A DNA stretch of 64,000 nt from Cladorhizidae sp. MBARI D1340-BT2 (lineage: Eukaryota > Porifera > Demospongiae > Poecilosclerida > Cladorhizidae). A program made the translations under genes and the position numbers. The notes beneath the pieces are model-generated. The model saw only the letters and a list, made by a program, of their open reading frames with translations, did not search any database and was not told where the DNA came from. This document shows, one piece after another, positions 1 to 9,646 of the stretch. Within the stretch, counting starts at the first letter, position 1; each line of letters starts with the position of its first letter. The stretch is taken from NCBI GenBank assembly GCA_028752905.1, contig JAQNBH010000252.1, positions 310,001 through 374,000 on the forward strand, written 5' to 3'.

Positions 1-179
1 AAAGGTTTTGTAGAAAAGCTTCCTTACTCATATTAAATATGCAATTGTAAAGCTTGTTCTAAAATTTCTTGTAAACTAGGGTTGATAGGACAACCCGTTG
101 GGTTTATAGTTACTTATAATTATGTCTTCTACGAATGGATTTTGGTTGATTCATAAATTTAGAGACTGGAAAATTTCAG

Positions 180-325
180 CAAATCTTGTGAGATCAAAAG
201 GATCTTCTTTGCCACAAGCCTCTGCCGCTGTGAGTCTGTTCTATTCCATTAACTTGCTTATTGATGTTGATAATTTACTCATCAGAGTGAATCCATTTCT
301 GATGAAGAAGCCTATGAAAATCCTG
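180..325 (+). CDS. Mini-exon pair, cassette copy 0 (tyrosine-motif tail)
   Basis: Two small exons separated by a short intron. The first (180-229, 50 bp) lies between a CAG acceptor and a GTGAGT donor. The second (286-325, 40 bp) lies between CAG and GTATGT and encodes SESISDEEAYENP. The splice phases are phase 1 into the first exon, phase 0 between them and phase 1 out, the same as in the copies at 6.3, 6.9 and 8.4 kb. The Y-E-N-P motif in an acidic, Ser-rich stretch looks like a cytoplasmic tyrosine-phosphorylation or SH2-docking site, which is inference. I recognise no protein family. Seeing the same exon sizes, phases and motif in several copies is what makes this credible as coding sequence. 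The rest of the gene is not identified. Confidence 0.5.
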
Positions 326-652
326 GTATGTTTGATTGATTATGGATACTGTTTTTTTAAAATAATTAATGATAACAATTTTCAATGGCATAACTATTTG
401 TAAATGTAACTTTTTCCCTCATAAGTCCATTAAAACTATCATCGGTATGCAAATACAATAAGCTGTAGTTTTGTAATAGAAGTAACTCATTGAGGTGAGC
501 AAATAAAAGCTACATTGCAGACAGATTCGTAGCAAATAAATCTGTTCAGAAATCCCTCCTACCTAGAGATTGAGCATGAGTTATAGGTGGACATCCCTCA
601 CTGGATTTTTAGTGGCAGTCAAAATAATCCACGGCATTTAATCATGTATCTG
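326..652. other. Intergenic or intronic, nothing recognised
   Basis: AT-rich sequence after the donor of the first mini-exon pair. No exon, repeat or RNA gene could be supported. Confidence 0.4.
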
Positions 653-1327
653 AGGGGACAATGGCATATTTTTCCTTTTTTTAATTTTTACTTATGGTTA
701 CCACTTTAGAGCTCCGTAAATTCTGTATGTAAACTTCATTGTATGGACTTCATATATAGCTTAATTGATAGGTCTCTCTGTGGGCTCTCTTTTGATACTA
801 AATTGTTTTTATAGGTATAACTATAGCCAAGTTACTAGACCTAAAGTAGAGGGAACTTCAAAACCTGAATGCCTGAATTGGCCGCATAAATATATCTCCA
901 GATTGCAAAGTGCTAAAGATTTGAAATTAGCACCAGTGGCTAGAGGAAGCTCTACTCTATTCAACGAGTGTTTTCATTAGGTGTTAAAATGTAAGTACAT
1001 GGTCAAGCGCGTAGGTGAAATGTAGCTTCCTCTAGCCACTGGTGCTAATTTCAAACCTTTAGCACTTTGCAATCTGGAGATATTTTGTGGCCAATTTAGG
1101 CATTCAGGTTTTACGGTTCCCTCCACTCAAGGTATAGTAACGTGGCTATAGATATATCTATGAAAAATATTTTAGTAATAAAAGAGAGCACATAGAGAGA
1201 CCTATCTTTTGAGGTATATATTAAAGCCATACATTAAGTTTACAGAATCTATGGAGCTCTAAAATGGTAACCATAAGTAAAAGGGAATTTTTTAAAAAAA
1301 ATACCGTTGCCCCCCCCCCCCCCCCTT
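653..1327. mobile_element. Foldback element with ~300-bp inverted arms
   Basis: Left arm about 653-951 and right arm about 1024-1327 are imperfect reverse complements around a ~70-bp loop. For example, GAGCTCCGTAAATTCTGT on the left pairs with ACAGAATCTATGGAGCTC on the right, and AGCACCAGTGGCTAGAGG pairs with CCTCTAGCCACTGGTGCT. The outer end of the right arm is a run of C. The arms contain a stretch (CTTCATTGTATGGACTTC ... GATAGGTCTCTCTGTG ... TTGATACTAAA) that resembles the subrepeats of the 907-bp satellite at 42.8-64 kb. No transposase is visible. It is probably a nonautonomous foldback or large MITE. Confidence 0.75.
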
Positions 1328-3302
1328 AGTGATTGCAAACAATTTTTTGTGTTTTATTACAATTATATATTTGTAGCTATTACTTATTTCAATGTAAAAC
1401 TTTAACAAAATTTAAGAAAAGGAATCCATTCACTAATGCCTCTTTCTCAGCAGTAAAAAAATGAGAAAAAGAATGTTCCTAGAAGCAGTCATGGTTGTTT
1501 AAAAAAATTTAAAAAAAGTTTAATCTTGGTCATTTTTACTTTTATAATGATTTTCACACTGGACATGTACAGTTTTTAAAGATCTTGAGCTTTGTGGAGC
1601 ATTTTTATAATGTTTTGTTGTTTTGGAGAGCCTGCTTGCCTTCTTCCTGGCTATTGTACTTGTTAAAAATATCTCGGGGTATTTACTCCAATTCTTAATA
1701 TTTCAGGATGGTTCACGTCATATTGTGAACCAGCCTTTAGAATAAAAACTATGGAGTATGAATATATCCTTAACAACCCATTGAGTGTGAGGTGCATGTA
1801 GGCACACTTAACATACAGTATAGGGGTGGGGCTAAACCTAGGGCTAGAGTTAGGGCTATGGCTAGTATTATAGTTAGGCTTAGGGCTAGAGATAAGGCTA
1901 TGGTTGGGGCTGAGGTAGGGCTAAATCTAGGAGTATTGTTGGGCTTGGACTAGAATTGGGGTTAAGTCAGGGATAGAGTTAGGGCAAAGGCTAGTGCTAA
2001 AGTTAGGGCTAATACTAGAGCTAGGCATGTTGCATGATCCCACTGTAGTATTTGTGGCAAGCCTTCTATAATAGTCCTAGTTCTCTAGCCCTAGCCCTAG
2101 GCTATAAGACACAATGGTTGTCTGTCTGCATGCTAACGTATAGTTACAATTTTCTAGGTGTATATGGTGCCCTCTATGAGACAAACAGAAATTCATCACT
2201 CCCACTCCCACCCCCACCCCCTCCCATCCACACACCCCTCCAGAGAATGCTTGATCCTGCCTCTCCCTAAGTTGACCATAATCTAAAAGTCAGTTGAACC
2301 ATGTATCTGCCTTAGTTTGGCTGTAATGTCTGTTTTAAAGTTTTGGGCCATTGACTAAGGACGCCCAGGGTCCAAAACCTTCCCAGTGTAGGGCAGTTCT
2401 AGACATGTGTATGGAGGCCAAAGATGGCCAAGCCTATAAACTGCATGCATGCATGCTATATACACACAAAATGCAGATTCCTATGTATTGACCTAGGAAA
2501 ATTTTCTATAAAAATTTACATCAAGCTATATTGTGTGTGTGAGTGTGTATTATATTTATATTTACTTCTGTATAGACCCCAACACAAGCTTCAGTGTTTC
2601 TAGAATTACAATAACTTTTCTCAATAATCAACTACTCTCGTGGTTTGTGCTAGATGCTCTAACATTCATCTATTGAGAAAGTTATTTAATTGCTTGTCAA
2701 CAGAAAGTTCGTTGATTGCAAATTAATTTTTTTTATCTCGAATTCATTTGGATTTCGCCATCCCAAAGAAACTAATAACTCTACTTCCTCTTGGAGCCTA
2801 TACTCTCACATGGCATCTACTTGTGTATAATCCACAGCGGTACTTTTCTACTTTGGTTAAGCATCAATCATGACTATATCTCCTCCTGTTCCACACCAAA
2901 TATTTCTTCCATCGCTGATGAGTTGTCTACACATGACACCCTCCAGCTCCTCTATACAGCAGTTCAAACATCCTTCATCCCTTACCTAGCCCTCTACACA
3001 TAATTATGATACATACATTCATGGATTGATTGCATCTGCAGTTGGGCACTGCTTCACAAGTGGTTGTATTCATTGTCCATATTCTTGCCCGCTAATGCTA
3101 CAGGTACTCTATATAAGTACAGGTCCTCTATTGCAAAGTTGTAAAGCTGCAACTAAAGTTTCCTCTCCCACTCCCACTTTCCCTTCCTAGATTTGGGGAT
3201 GTGTGTTTGGTTGGCAGTGTTTGTCTATTCTTGCCCCCATGCGGTACCTTCCTTGTATTGCTATTGTGTTAAAGTCCTACTTTTTTTTATTGTGATATTC
3301 AG
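1328..3302. other. Noncoding region with degenerate GGGCTAG-rich tract
   Basis: No exon could be supported. 1826-2100 is a degenerate short repeat rich in TTAGGGCTAG and AGGGCTAGAG words. It resembles a decayed telomere-like or (GGGCTA)n tract but is too irregular to call telomeric. 2196-2240 is C-rich (CCCACCCCCAC). A short GT repeat lies near 2535. The remainder is featureless AT-rich sequence leading to the Death-domain exon. Confidence 0.4.
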
Positions 3303-3692
3303 CATAATAATGAATGCATCGACTCACATCACATGCAACTGATTCAGTGGATTGGCCCGAAAGGAGAGGGACAAGAATTACGACTTTATAATGAGCTAGC
3401 GGCAGATTGGAATAAAGCAGCAGAAATAATTAGTGTTACTGCGACGAGGCTAATAGCATCCATGTATATAGGCAACCCCGAGAAGTGCATGAGGGCCATC
3501 ATGGAGAAATGGATGAAGAATACACCGAAAATAAATATCCAATGCACATGGAGGGGCCTGTGCAAATTGTTAGTATGCATGGAACTTAGTGAAGTCGGTA
3601 AAAATTTTAGAGAGGCACTTTACGCTGACCTCACTGACTTGAAGGACAACTTTGAGACATCTGAAAGTGAGCTAGTATTATTGTGTTGTTGA
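3303..3692 (+). CDS. Terminal exon encoding a Death-like domain
   Basis: The reading frame is open from a CAG acceptor at 3300-3302 (the preceding sequence is pyrimidine-rich) to TGA at 3690-3692, about 129 codons. About 80 residues fit a Death-fold domain: LYNELAADWNKAAEII, then NPEKCMRAIMEKWMKN, then CTWRGLCKLLVCMELSEVG. The Trp after the first helix, the EKCxRAxxEKW helix and the TWxxLCxxL helix are the usual Death-domain landmarks. Such domains form homotypic contacts in apoptosis and innate-immune adaptors. An ATG exists at 3333, but the frame continues upstream to the acceptor, so this is more likely a last exon than a complete gene. Upstream exons are not identified. The mini-exon pair at 180-325 is on the same strand, but its outgoing phase 1 does not match this phase-0 acceptor, so a direct splice is unlikely. 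Confidence 0.65.
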   Translation, partial: HNNECIDSHHMQLIQWIGPKGEGQELRLYNELAADWNKAAEIISVTATRLIASMYIGNPEKCMRAIMEKWMKNTPKINIQCTWRGLCKLLVCMELSEVGKNFREALYADLTDLKDNFETSESELVLLCC

Positions 3693-4310
3693 TCTGTGCA
3701 GTAGAACCTTCCTTTCTCTTGGGCTTCTAACTACAGGAGCTAGTGATATTGTGTTGTTTATGTGTCAGTTCAGCTCCCTTACCCTTGGGTTCCTAACTAT
3801 GGGAGTTAGTGGTATTGTGTTATTGATCTGTGCAGTGTAACCTCTCTTACACTTGGGCTCCTAACTATGGGGGCTAGTGGTATTGTGTTGTTGATGTGTC
3901 AGTGGACCTTGGGTTCCTAACTATGGGAGCTAGTGGTAGTGTGTTGCTGATGTGTGCAGTGGAACCACACTTACACTGGGCTTCTAACTATTGGAGATAA
4001 TACTAATGTGTTGTTGTGTGAGAAGAACCTCCCTTAGCATTGTGCTCCTAACTATGGGAGATAGTTGATGTGTGCAGTTGAACCTCCCTCACACTTGGGC
4101 TCCTAACTATGGAGGCTAGTAGTATTGTGTTGTTGATGTGTGCAGTGGAAACTCCCTTACACTTGGGCTCCTAACTATGGGAGCTAGTTGATGTGTGCAG
4201 TGGAACCTCCCTTAGAATTGGGCTCTAACTATGGGAGCTAGTGGTATTGTGTTTTGATGTATACAATAGAACCTCCCTTACCTTGTGCTCCTAATCATAG
4301 GACCTAGTGC
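3669..4310. repeat. ~68-bp tandem repeat array
   Basis: About nine imperfect copies of a ~60-70 bp unit. The landmarks are GGGAGCTAGTGGTATTGTG, then TTGATGTGTGCAGTGGAACC, then CTTGGGCTCCTAACTATGGG. The array starts inside the last codons of the Death-domain exon, so its first copy supplies the C-terminal residues and the stop codon. Copies vary in length through small deletions (for example loss of GGTATTGTGTTG near 4070 and 4190). Confidence 0.85.
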
Positions 4311-4554
4311 ATATGGGATGTGGGTTTGGCAAGACCACTTTTTACAGAGAGAATGCCACACCCACAATCATGACCTACCAAGTTCATTTGCATTTTCCAA
4401 TAGGGTAAAGATTGTAGCATTGAGTATGTTCCAGAAGACTTGGTACTCTTCATAGCAGAGGCTTCATTTTGAAGACAAGTGCACTGTCATTTTGCTTGAG
4501 AGCTACAGAAATGTCTACAAAGAGTGGAACCTCTGATACTGCATTTTAAGCTAG

Positions 4555-6035
4555 CATATAGTCTATATATATTGTAATTCCGGAGATGCAATATTTGCCT
4601 TCTAGCAGTATAAAGAGAGAGGGTGCCACAAGTGTTCTGTGGAGTATTATTCACTCAACCTGCTACAACATGCAATGCTTAGTCTGGGGCGGCACGGGCA
4701 AATTTGGAGTGATCTGGCTATTGTGGTAAGGAATATGATTAACACCGTGTGTTTACAGTTTGAAAATCAGTTATGTTGTCAATCTTCACAAAATTATCTG
4801 TGATCGTATTTGCTTACAAAATAATTAGTCAATAGTCAATTGCATTATATTGTCTTGCTTCATGGTTAAAATACATTCTCCTCTATGTATATACTTAAAG
4901 ACCATTCGCTGGGAGCATTGGTTGCAGACATCACAAAATCAACATTTGCATAATACTCTGTATCTTACAGGTCTCCAGCAATCCTTATACTCAAGCCATT
5001 ATTTTCAATAGCTTATCCATACATTGAGGACATAAGTAGTGTTCTATTTTTTGGCAAGCCAGTATGCTTAATTCATCAATTATATCCTGAAAAAACTTAT
5101 ATCTTGGAATCATCCTTCCTCATCAGCTTATAAAAATTTCTATCACTACTGGTCGTTGTGGCCACTGATTGCACATCCCGGTCTAGCAAAGAACTTGAGG
5201 CACGAAATGATTTTCAAAATATGGTGATGGTTAGTAGCCATTGCTATGACAGAGAACTGCTAAGTATCTCACTTACATTGTGTGTTGTTGTGAATGTAGT
5301 TAGTAGTATTCCACAGAACTCTTGTGACACTGCCTCTGTTCATGCTGCTTGAAGGAAACGATTGCATATTTCAAATTACAGAAACCTTTGGATAGCTACT
5401 AGTATATTATTACCTACCAGACTGTATGTTTGCATAAAATTATCCAGTTAGCAATTTCATACTTACATCAGAGATTAAAGCCTCATAGATTTTCCTTGTC
5501 ACAAGTTTCAAGCAAAGTTAACAATGCACCCGACCTTCCAAATGAAGCCACCACTTCGAAGAGAACTATGTCACCTGGAATGAACCTAACACTACTGTCT
5601 TTTCCATAAGGTTGCTTGGGGGAAAAAATTGCTTGGTTGCGAGGCTCATTAATTGAAAGGTTCATAGCCAGCCATACCAAAACATGAACACACGATCTCA
5701 GACTGCTGGTACTTTTCATTGCACAGCGAAGCACTAAAGGTAGAGCAGTTCAATCGCGATTGTGGACTTCCCTGGCTGCTGGGTGACCACACTTGAGAGC
5801 CTAAATTTGAACCCATGAAACCATAATTTTTCTATATTCAGTTTTTATCACCTAAAAAATGGAAAAGAAAACAAAAATTTATATTTGTCATCAATAGCAA
5901 CCTCTAGCCCTAGCCATCTACTACTCTAAAGCCCTAGCAGTTTTAGAACTTCTAACTCTTGACAACCATTACATGAATAATTGCCGAGAAATATATATAT
6001 TGAATTTTGTTTTTTATCTCTCATTTTACTCAGCT
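4555..6035. repeat. Segmental duplication, copy 1 (partner at 39.6-42.8 kb)
   Basis: Collinear with 39,615-42,775 after removal of the 1.68-kb TTAA element. Shared landmarks are GCCACAAGTGTTCTGTGGAG (4,627 and 39,691), the AACTGCTAAG...TCTCACTTA block, CATAGCCAGCCATA and TTGCCAGCCATA, and GGACTTCCCTGGCTGCTGGG. The two copies differ by many substitutions and small indels, so the duplication is not recent. The copies separate at about 6,035 and 42,775, exactly where the satellite begins in copy 2. Confidence 0.8.
5483..5838 (-). pseudogene. Unidentified reading frame shared by both duplicate copies
   Basis: On the minus strand an 83-codon frame (5734 to 5483) is open. It continues upstream through a stop into a stretch containing PAAREVH. 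The duplicate near 42.35-42.56 kb carries a related frame that starts with a hydrophobic segment (MVILVVLASVQVLES) and shares PAAREVH and AMKSTSS. In this copy the start region has two in-frame stops. In the other copy the downstream part has stops and an inserted element. Neither copy is intact. The N-terminal hydrophobic stretch suggests a signal peptide, but no family is recognised. Confidence 0.3.
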
Positions 6036-6279
6036 AATGATTATTGTGTATTAGTGCAAAGTTATACAGAAACTTTGAGCTCTGGACTGATAGTGTATTA
6101 GGATGTAGGTGGTGAAAAATGGAAATCATTGACCTCCTTTTAATATCATATAATTCTGACGTTCCACTCGTTCTTTATAATATGCACTACAATTTGCTAT
6201 TTACAATACTATATACAGCTGTGATTTGTTGTCCCTGCATAATATGAATGCATTCTTGGTATATTTCTTCAAACTTTAG

Positions 6280-6434
6280 TTCCTACAAGTGATGGTACAA
6301 AAATTGGAACATCAGCAGGTCTTCCATTCAAAAGATCCACACAGGTGAGCTACTGTTGTGTTTGCTTGATTTAATGAATGTTTTATTTTTCAGACGCCAT
6401 CCTTCCCAGAACAAGCCAGCCAGTCAGAATTCTG
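6280..6434 (+). CDS. Mini-exon pair, cassette copy 1 (frameshifted)
   Basis: Exon 6280-6344 (65 bp, TTTAG acceptor, GTGAGC donor) encodes a basic Ser/Thr/Pro-rich stretch beginning VPTSDGTKIGTS and ending FKRSTQ. Exon 6394-6434 (41 bp, TTTCAG acceptor, GTATGT donor) corresponds to the 40-bp tyrosine-motif exon of the other copies but has one extra base. Its tyrosine motif is lost (SFPEQASQSEF). The surrounding introns resemble those at 8.2-8.9 kb. This copy is probably decayed or used in another frame. Confidence 0.5.
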
Positions 6435-6919
6435 GTATGTGTAACTTAGTTCGGAATACTGGGTTTTATTGAATGTGTTTTTTTCCATGTGGAAGGAATT
6501 GGTCCATACAATAAAAGTGCTCACAGCAAATTAATCAACAAACACAGATGATCAACAAACACAGAGGTTATATTTTTCATCGGGTTATCCAAGATAAAGG
6601 ATCTACTTTTTAGGTCTATAATTTCAAAATGAAATATGTACCAAAGGAAGTGAAACATGAAATATCGTGTCTATTCATATCCTATTTTTCTCAGCTCATG
6701 TTCAAAGATGTAAGTCAAGAAAGTAGAGTGACTCTTACAATTTTAAAATATACTTTGCTGTTGTTTTAAATCTGTTTTAAATGCACACAGCACTCTTTTA
6801 ACACCCGTTGGGGCAAAGTGGGTATTAAAACTACACCACTCCAGTATGGCACCATACATTGATTGTATAGTATTACACAGTATGAATGCATTCTATGATC
6901 ACACATATTTTTTATCCAG

Positions 6920-7087
6920 GAGTGCCTACAAGTGCTGTTCCAAAAGTTGGCCTATCAGGAGAAGGTCTTCCAGCCACACATGTGAGCCAACACTCTATTG
7001 TTGTGTTTGTTTGCTTAATTTAATGTAATATATTGTTAATCCTACAGGCTCAATCCTTTTCTGGTGAGCAAGCCTATGAAATTCCTG
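6920..7087 (+). CDS. Mini-exon pair, cassette copy 2 (intact)
   Basis: Exon 6920-6981 (62 bp, TATCCAG acceptor, GTGAGC donor) encodes VPTSAVPKVGLSGEGLP and a few more residues. Exon 7048-7087 (40 bp, CTACAG acceptor, GTATGT donor) encodes AQSFSGEQAYEIP. The splice phases match the other copies (1, 0, 1), so the pair adds 34 codons without shifting the frame. The conserved core S-F-S-x-E-Q-A-Y-E-I-P looks like a phosphotyrosine docking motif. A candidate 3' terminal exon follows at 7371. Confidence 0.55.
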
Positions 7088-7370
7088 GTATGTGTTACTT
7101 ACTTTGCAATACTGCAATACTGCTTGTTTTAGTTGTTTGTGGGATTTTAGGTACTGTTAAAAAGATCTTCTCAGAATAAATAAAGAAATTATGTAACATC
7201 CTTGACATAAGAAGCCTAACACTCCAAAGGTTTAGCTTCATTAGAAAACCTATGATTTTTTATATTAGTGTGATGAACACATGCCGATAATTATGTCATA
7301 TTAAATGTTGTGTCTGTTCATGTCCCATTTTTCGTGGCTTATGTCACATACATTAAAGTTTTCACTTCAG

Positions 7371-7399
7371 TCTGCCTTAAAGTCAGCACTTCCACATAG
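7371..7399 (+). CDS. Candidate 3' terminal exon of the cassette gene, copy 1
   Basis: After TTCACTTCAG, a phase-1 join to the preceding tyrosine-motif exon gives a short C-terminal tail of about nine residues ending at TAG (7397-7399). The equivalent site in the second copy (9153-9163) gives an even shorter tail. The call rests only on splice-site and phase agreement between two copies. Confidence 0.25.
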
Positions 7400-7504
7400 C
7401 AAGTGCCCATTATACAGTTTTCTCTGATCTATGATTTGACTTGTTGCTTGAAGAAACTGCCCAGTGCATAATAGGATAGCAAAGATAGCAAAGATAGAAG
7501 GTAG

Positions 7505-7606
7505 GATAACAATGAAAATGCATTGCTAGACTTGGATGAAGCTAAAGTTGACAACCTGGAAGCAGTTGAAGCAGAGGCACTGGCTAGACTTTTGTTAAAA
7601 CCATGA
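7505..7606 (+). other. Short acidic open frame, possible exon
   Basis: A 33-codon frame beginning right after an AG dinucleotide and ending in TGA. It encodes an acidic, Leu/Ala-rich helix-like peptide (LDEAKVDNLEAVEAEALARL). Phase 0 fits a join from the basic mini-exon but not from the tyrosine-motif exon. There is no corresponding exon in the 8.2-9.2 kb copy. Weak. Confidence 0.2.
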
Positions 7607-8391
7607 AATCCTCATCTAGAGCTAACTAACCTCTAACTTCATTACAGTGGTAACACAGGGTGTCTATGTAAAATAACCGTGCAAATTACATAACGCAAGC
7701 ACCCATCCATCAGATATTCAAGGTGAGTAGCTAGTTCAACTCCCTTTATGTCCTTTAGGGTAGATATTACTGAGTGGCACTGCAGTGGCATAAGTGCATG
7801 TGTGTACAGCCAGGTATTGCAATAGTACTCTCCATATTGGCATATTTCAAAATAGGTTGGAAAAAATCGTGTCTTAGCAGCTGAAACTTATTTAGGCAGT
7901 TTTTTTAACATCCTAAAGGTGGTTTCTTCTATTTTTTGCTCCAAATAGAATTCCAGCTTACCATGAATTCACTATGGTAGTACCTAGCAGATATAAAAAA
8001 TAAACGAATTAAAACCTGGATTAATTTTTAAAATATATTTTTACCATCTATAACAAACTGAAATTGGTAAAGAACTGAAATTGGTAAAGAACATCAACAC
8101 TATAATTGACTTGTTTATGTGTGCAATATTTAGCTAAACTGAGCTCAATTGGCAGCTACATATTGCATGCTTGTAACCAGCACCATTCTATGCTTGAATT
8201 GTTTGACTCATATTCTATTCTTGCTCGGTTGCAATGCAATAATTGTTTGTGCTCTATTAGAGTTTGATATGCTTTATTTGAGTTTCAGCTATAGAATTAA
8301 AATATATTAGAGCTGTCAGAAACAGATTTATTATCCCTACATATATAGTATGAATGCATTCTTGATTTATATTTAGATTACTGAACTTTAG
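7607..8391. other. Noncoding spacer
   Basis: AT-rich, no supported exon. A 17-bp direct repeat AACTGAAATTGGTAAAG occurs twice in tandem near 8057-8090. Confidence 0.4.
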
Positions 8392-8559
8392 ACCCTGGAT
8401 TGCCTACAAGTGCTCGTACAAAAATTGAGACATCAGGTCATCCAAGAAAAAGATCCACACAGGTGTGCCAATCCTCTATGGTTGTGTTTGCTAGATTTAA
8501 TGAATGTTTTATTTTACAGACTCTATCCTTCTCTGATAAACAAGCCAGAGATAATACTG
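8392..8559 (+). CDS. Mini-exon pair, cassette copy 3 (motif Tyr lost)
   Basis: Exon 8392-8462 (71 bp, CTTTAG acceptor, GTGTGC donor) encodes PGLPTSARTKIETSG followed by a basic segment RKRSTQ. Exon 8520-8559 (40 bp, TTACAG acceptor, GTATGT donor) encodes TLSFSDKQARDNT, so the Y-E-I-P motif is replaced by R-D-N-T. Lengths and phases keep the frame (37 codons in total). The flanking introns resemble those of copy 1, which shows that a ~2-kb segment was duplicated. Confidence 0.5.
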
Positions 8560-8849
8560 GTATGTGTAAATTAGTTTGGAATACTGGATAATATTTATGT
8601 GGATAGTTAAAAAAAAATTGGCCCACACAATGAAAGTGCCCACATCATATAATCAAGAAACACAAGGGTTATTTTTAACCTTGTGTTATCAAGATAAAGG
8701 GATCCACTTTTTAAAGTTCTATAATTTCAAAATGAAATATAATAATATCAATTCAAATGCAATATGAAATAATGTGTCTATTCATATCCTATTTTCATCA
8801 GCTTAGTTCAAAGATGTAAGTCAAGAAGTGATTTTTTGTTAATACTACA

Positions 8850-8889
8850 GGTTCAATCCTTTTCTGATGAGCAAGCATATGAAATTCCT
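8850..8889 (+). CDS. Tyrosine-motif mini-exon, cassette copy 4
   Basis: After ACTACAG the exon encodes VQSFSDEQAYEIP, almost identical to copy 2. The donor is degraded: CCTGATATTG where the other copies have CCTGGTATGTG. The exon may therefore be skipped, extended or dead. A matching basic mini-exon immediately upstream was not found. Confidence 0.4.
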
Positions 8890-9152
8890 GATATTGTGTT
8901 ACTTACTTTGGAATACTGTTTGGGTGTTTATGGGATTTTAGGCATTGTTAACAAAACCTCTTGGAACAAATAAAGAAATTATGTTATGCCTTTGACATAA
9001 GAAGCCTAATAATCTATATGTCTAGCTAGTTTAGAACATCTGTTATTTTTTTACATCAATATGAAGAAATGCAGAGAAATATGTCAAGAAAAGTTGTGTA
9101 TTGATAACCCATTTTTCTCAGCTAATGTCGTGAAATTATATTTTATTTTCAG

Positions 9153-9163
9153 TTGGCTTATGA
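9153..9163 (+). CDS. Candidate 3' terminal exon of the cassette gene, copy 2
   Basis: Acceptor TTTTCAG followed in phase 1 by three codons and TGA. It is the positional counterpart of 7371-7399, and the flanking 3' segments (about 7100-7450 and 8930-9240) are paralogous. Confidence 0.2.
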
Positions 9164-9236
9164 TCATAGTCGGCACCATCTACAAAGCAAATACCAACTT
9201 TGCAAGTTTTCTGTGATGATTTGACTGGGTAGATAT

Positions 9237-9646
9237 AGCCAAAAATATAACATGTAACAATTATGTCAAATAACAATAACAATATGCCAAATAACATTAA
9301 TAACATGTAATAATATACCAAATAACAATATAAACAATATGCCAAATAACAATAATAACATGTAACAGTATACCAAATACAGTAACAATATACCAAATAA
9401 CAATAATAACATTTAACAATATGCCAAATAACAATAATAACATGTAACAATATGCCAAATAACAATAATAACATGTAACAATATACCAAATAACAATAAT
9501 TACATGTAATAATATGCCAAATAACAATAATAACATGTAACACTATGCCAAATAACAATAATAACATGTAACAATATAACAATTTGCCAAATACCAATAA
9601 TAACATGTAACAATATGCCAAATAACAATAATAACATGTAACAATA
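9237..9646. repeat. 31-bp minisatellite, left part
   Basis: About a dozen copies of a 31-bp unit with core CAATATGCCAAATAACAATA. It continues at 10,405-10,495 after a TIR element. The minus-strand translation is a long open frame of Ile/Tyr/Cys/Leu repeats, an effect of the AT-rich unit and not a protein. Confidence 0.9.

Noticed and set aside
1826..2100. Interstitial telomere (TTAGGG)n
   Set aside because: The words are mostly GGGCTAG with irregular spacing and only occasional TTAGGG. It is a degenerate short repeat, not a telomere array.
2791..3003. 70-codon plus-strand frame upstream of the Death-domain exon
   Set aside because: No splice sites in a consistent phase, no recognisable domain and low-complexity hydrophobic composition.
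5795..5815. tRNA B-box-like GGGTTCAAATTT (minus strand)
   Set aside because: No A-box or cloverleaf could be formed around it.
9136..9621. 161-codon minus-strand open frame rich in Tyr, Cys, Ile and Leu
   Set aside because: It is the translation of the 31-bp AT-rich minisatellite. The composition follows the repeat unit and the frame ends where the repeat ends.
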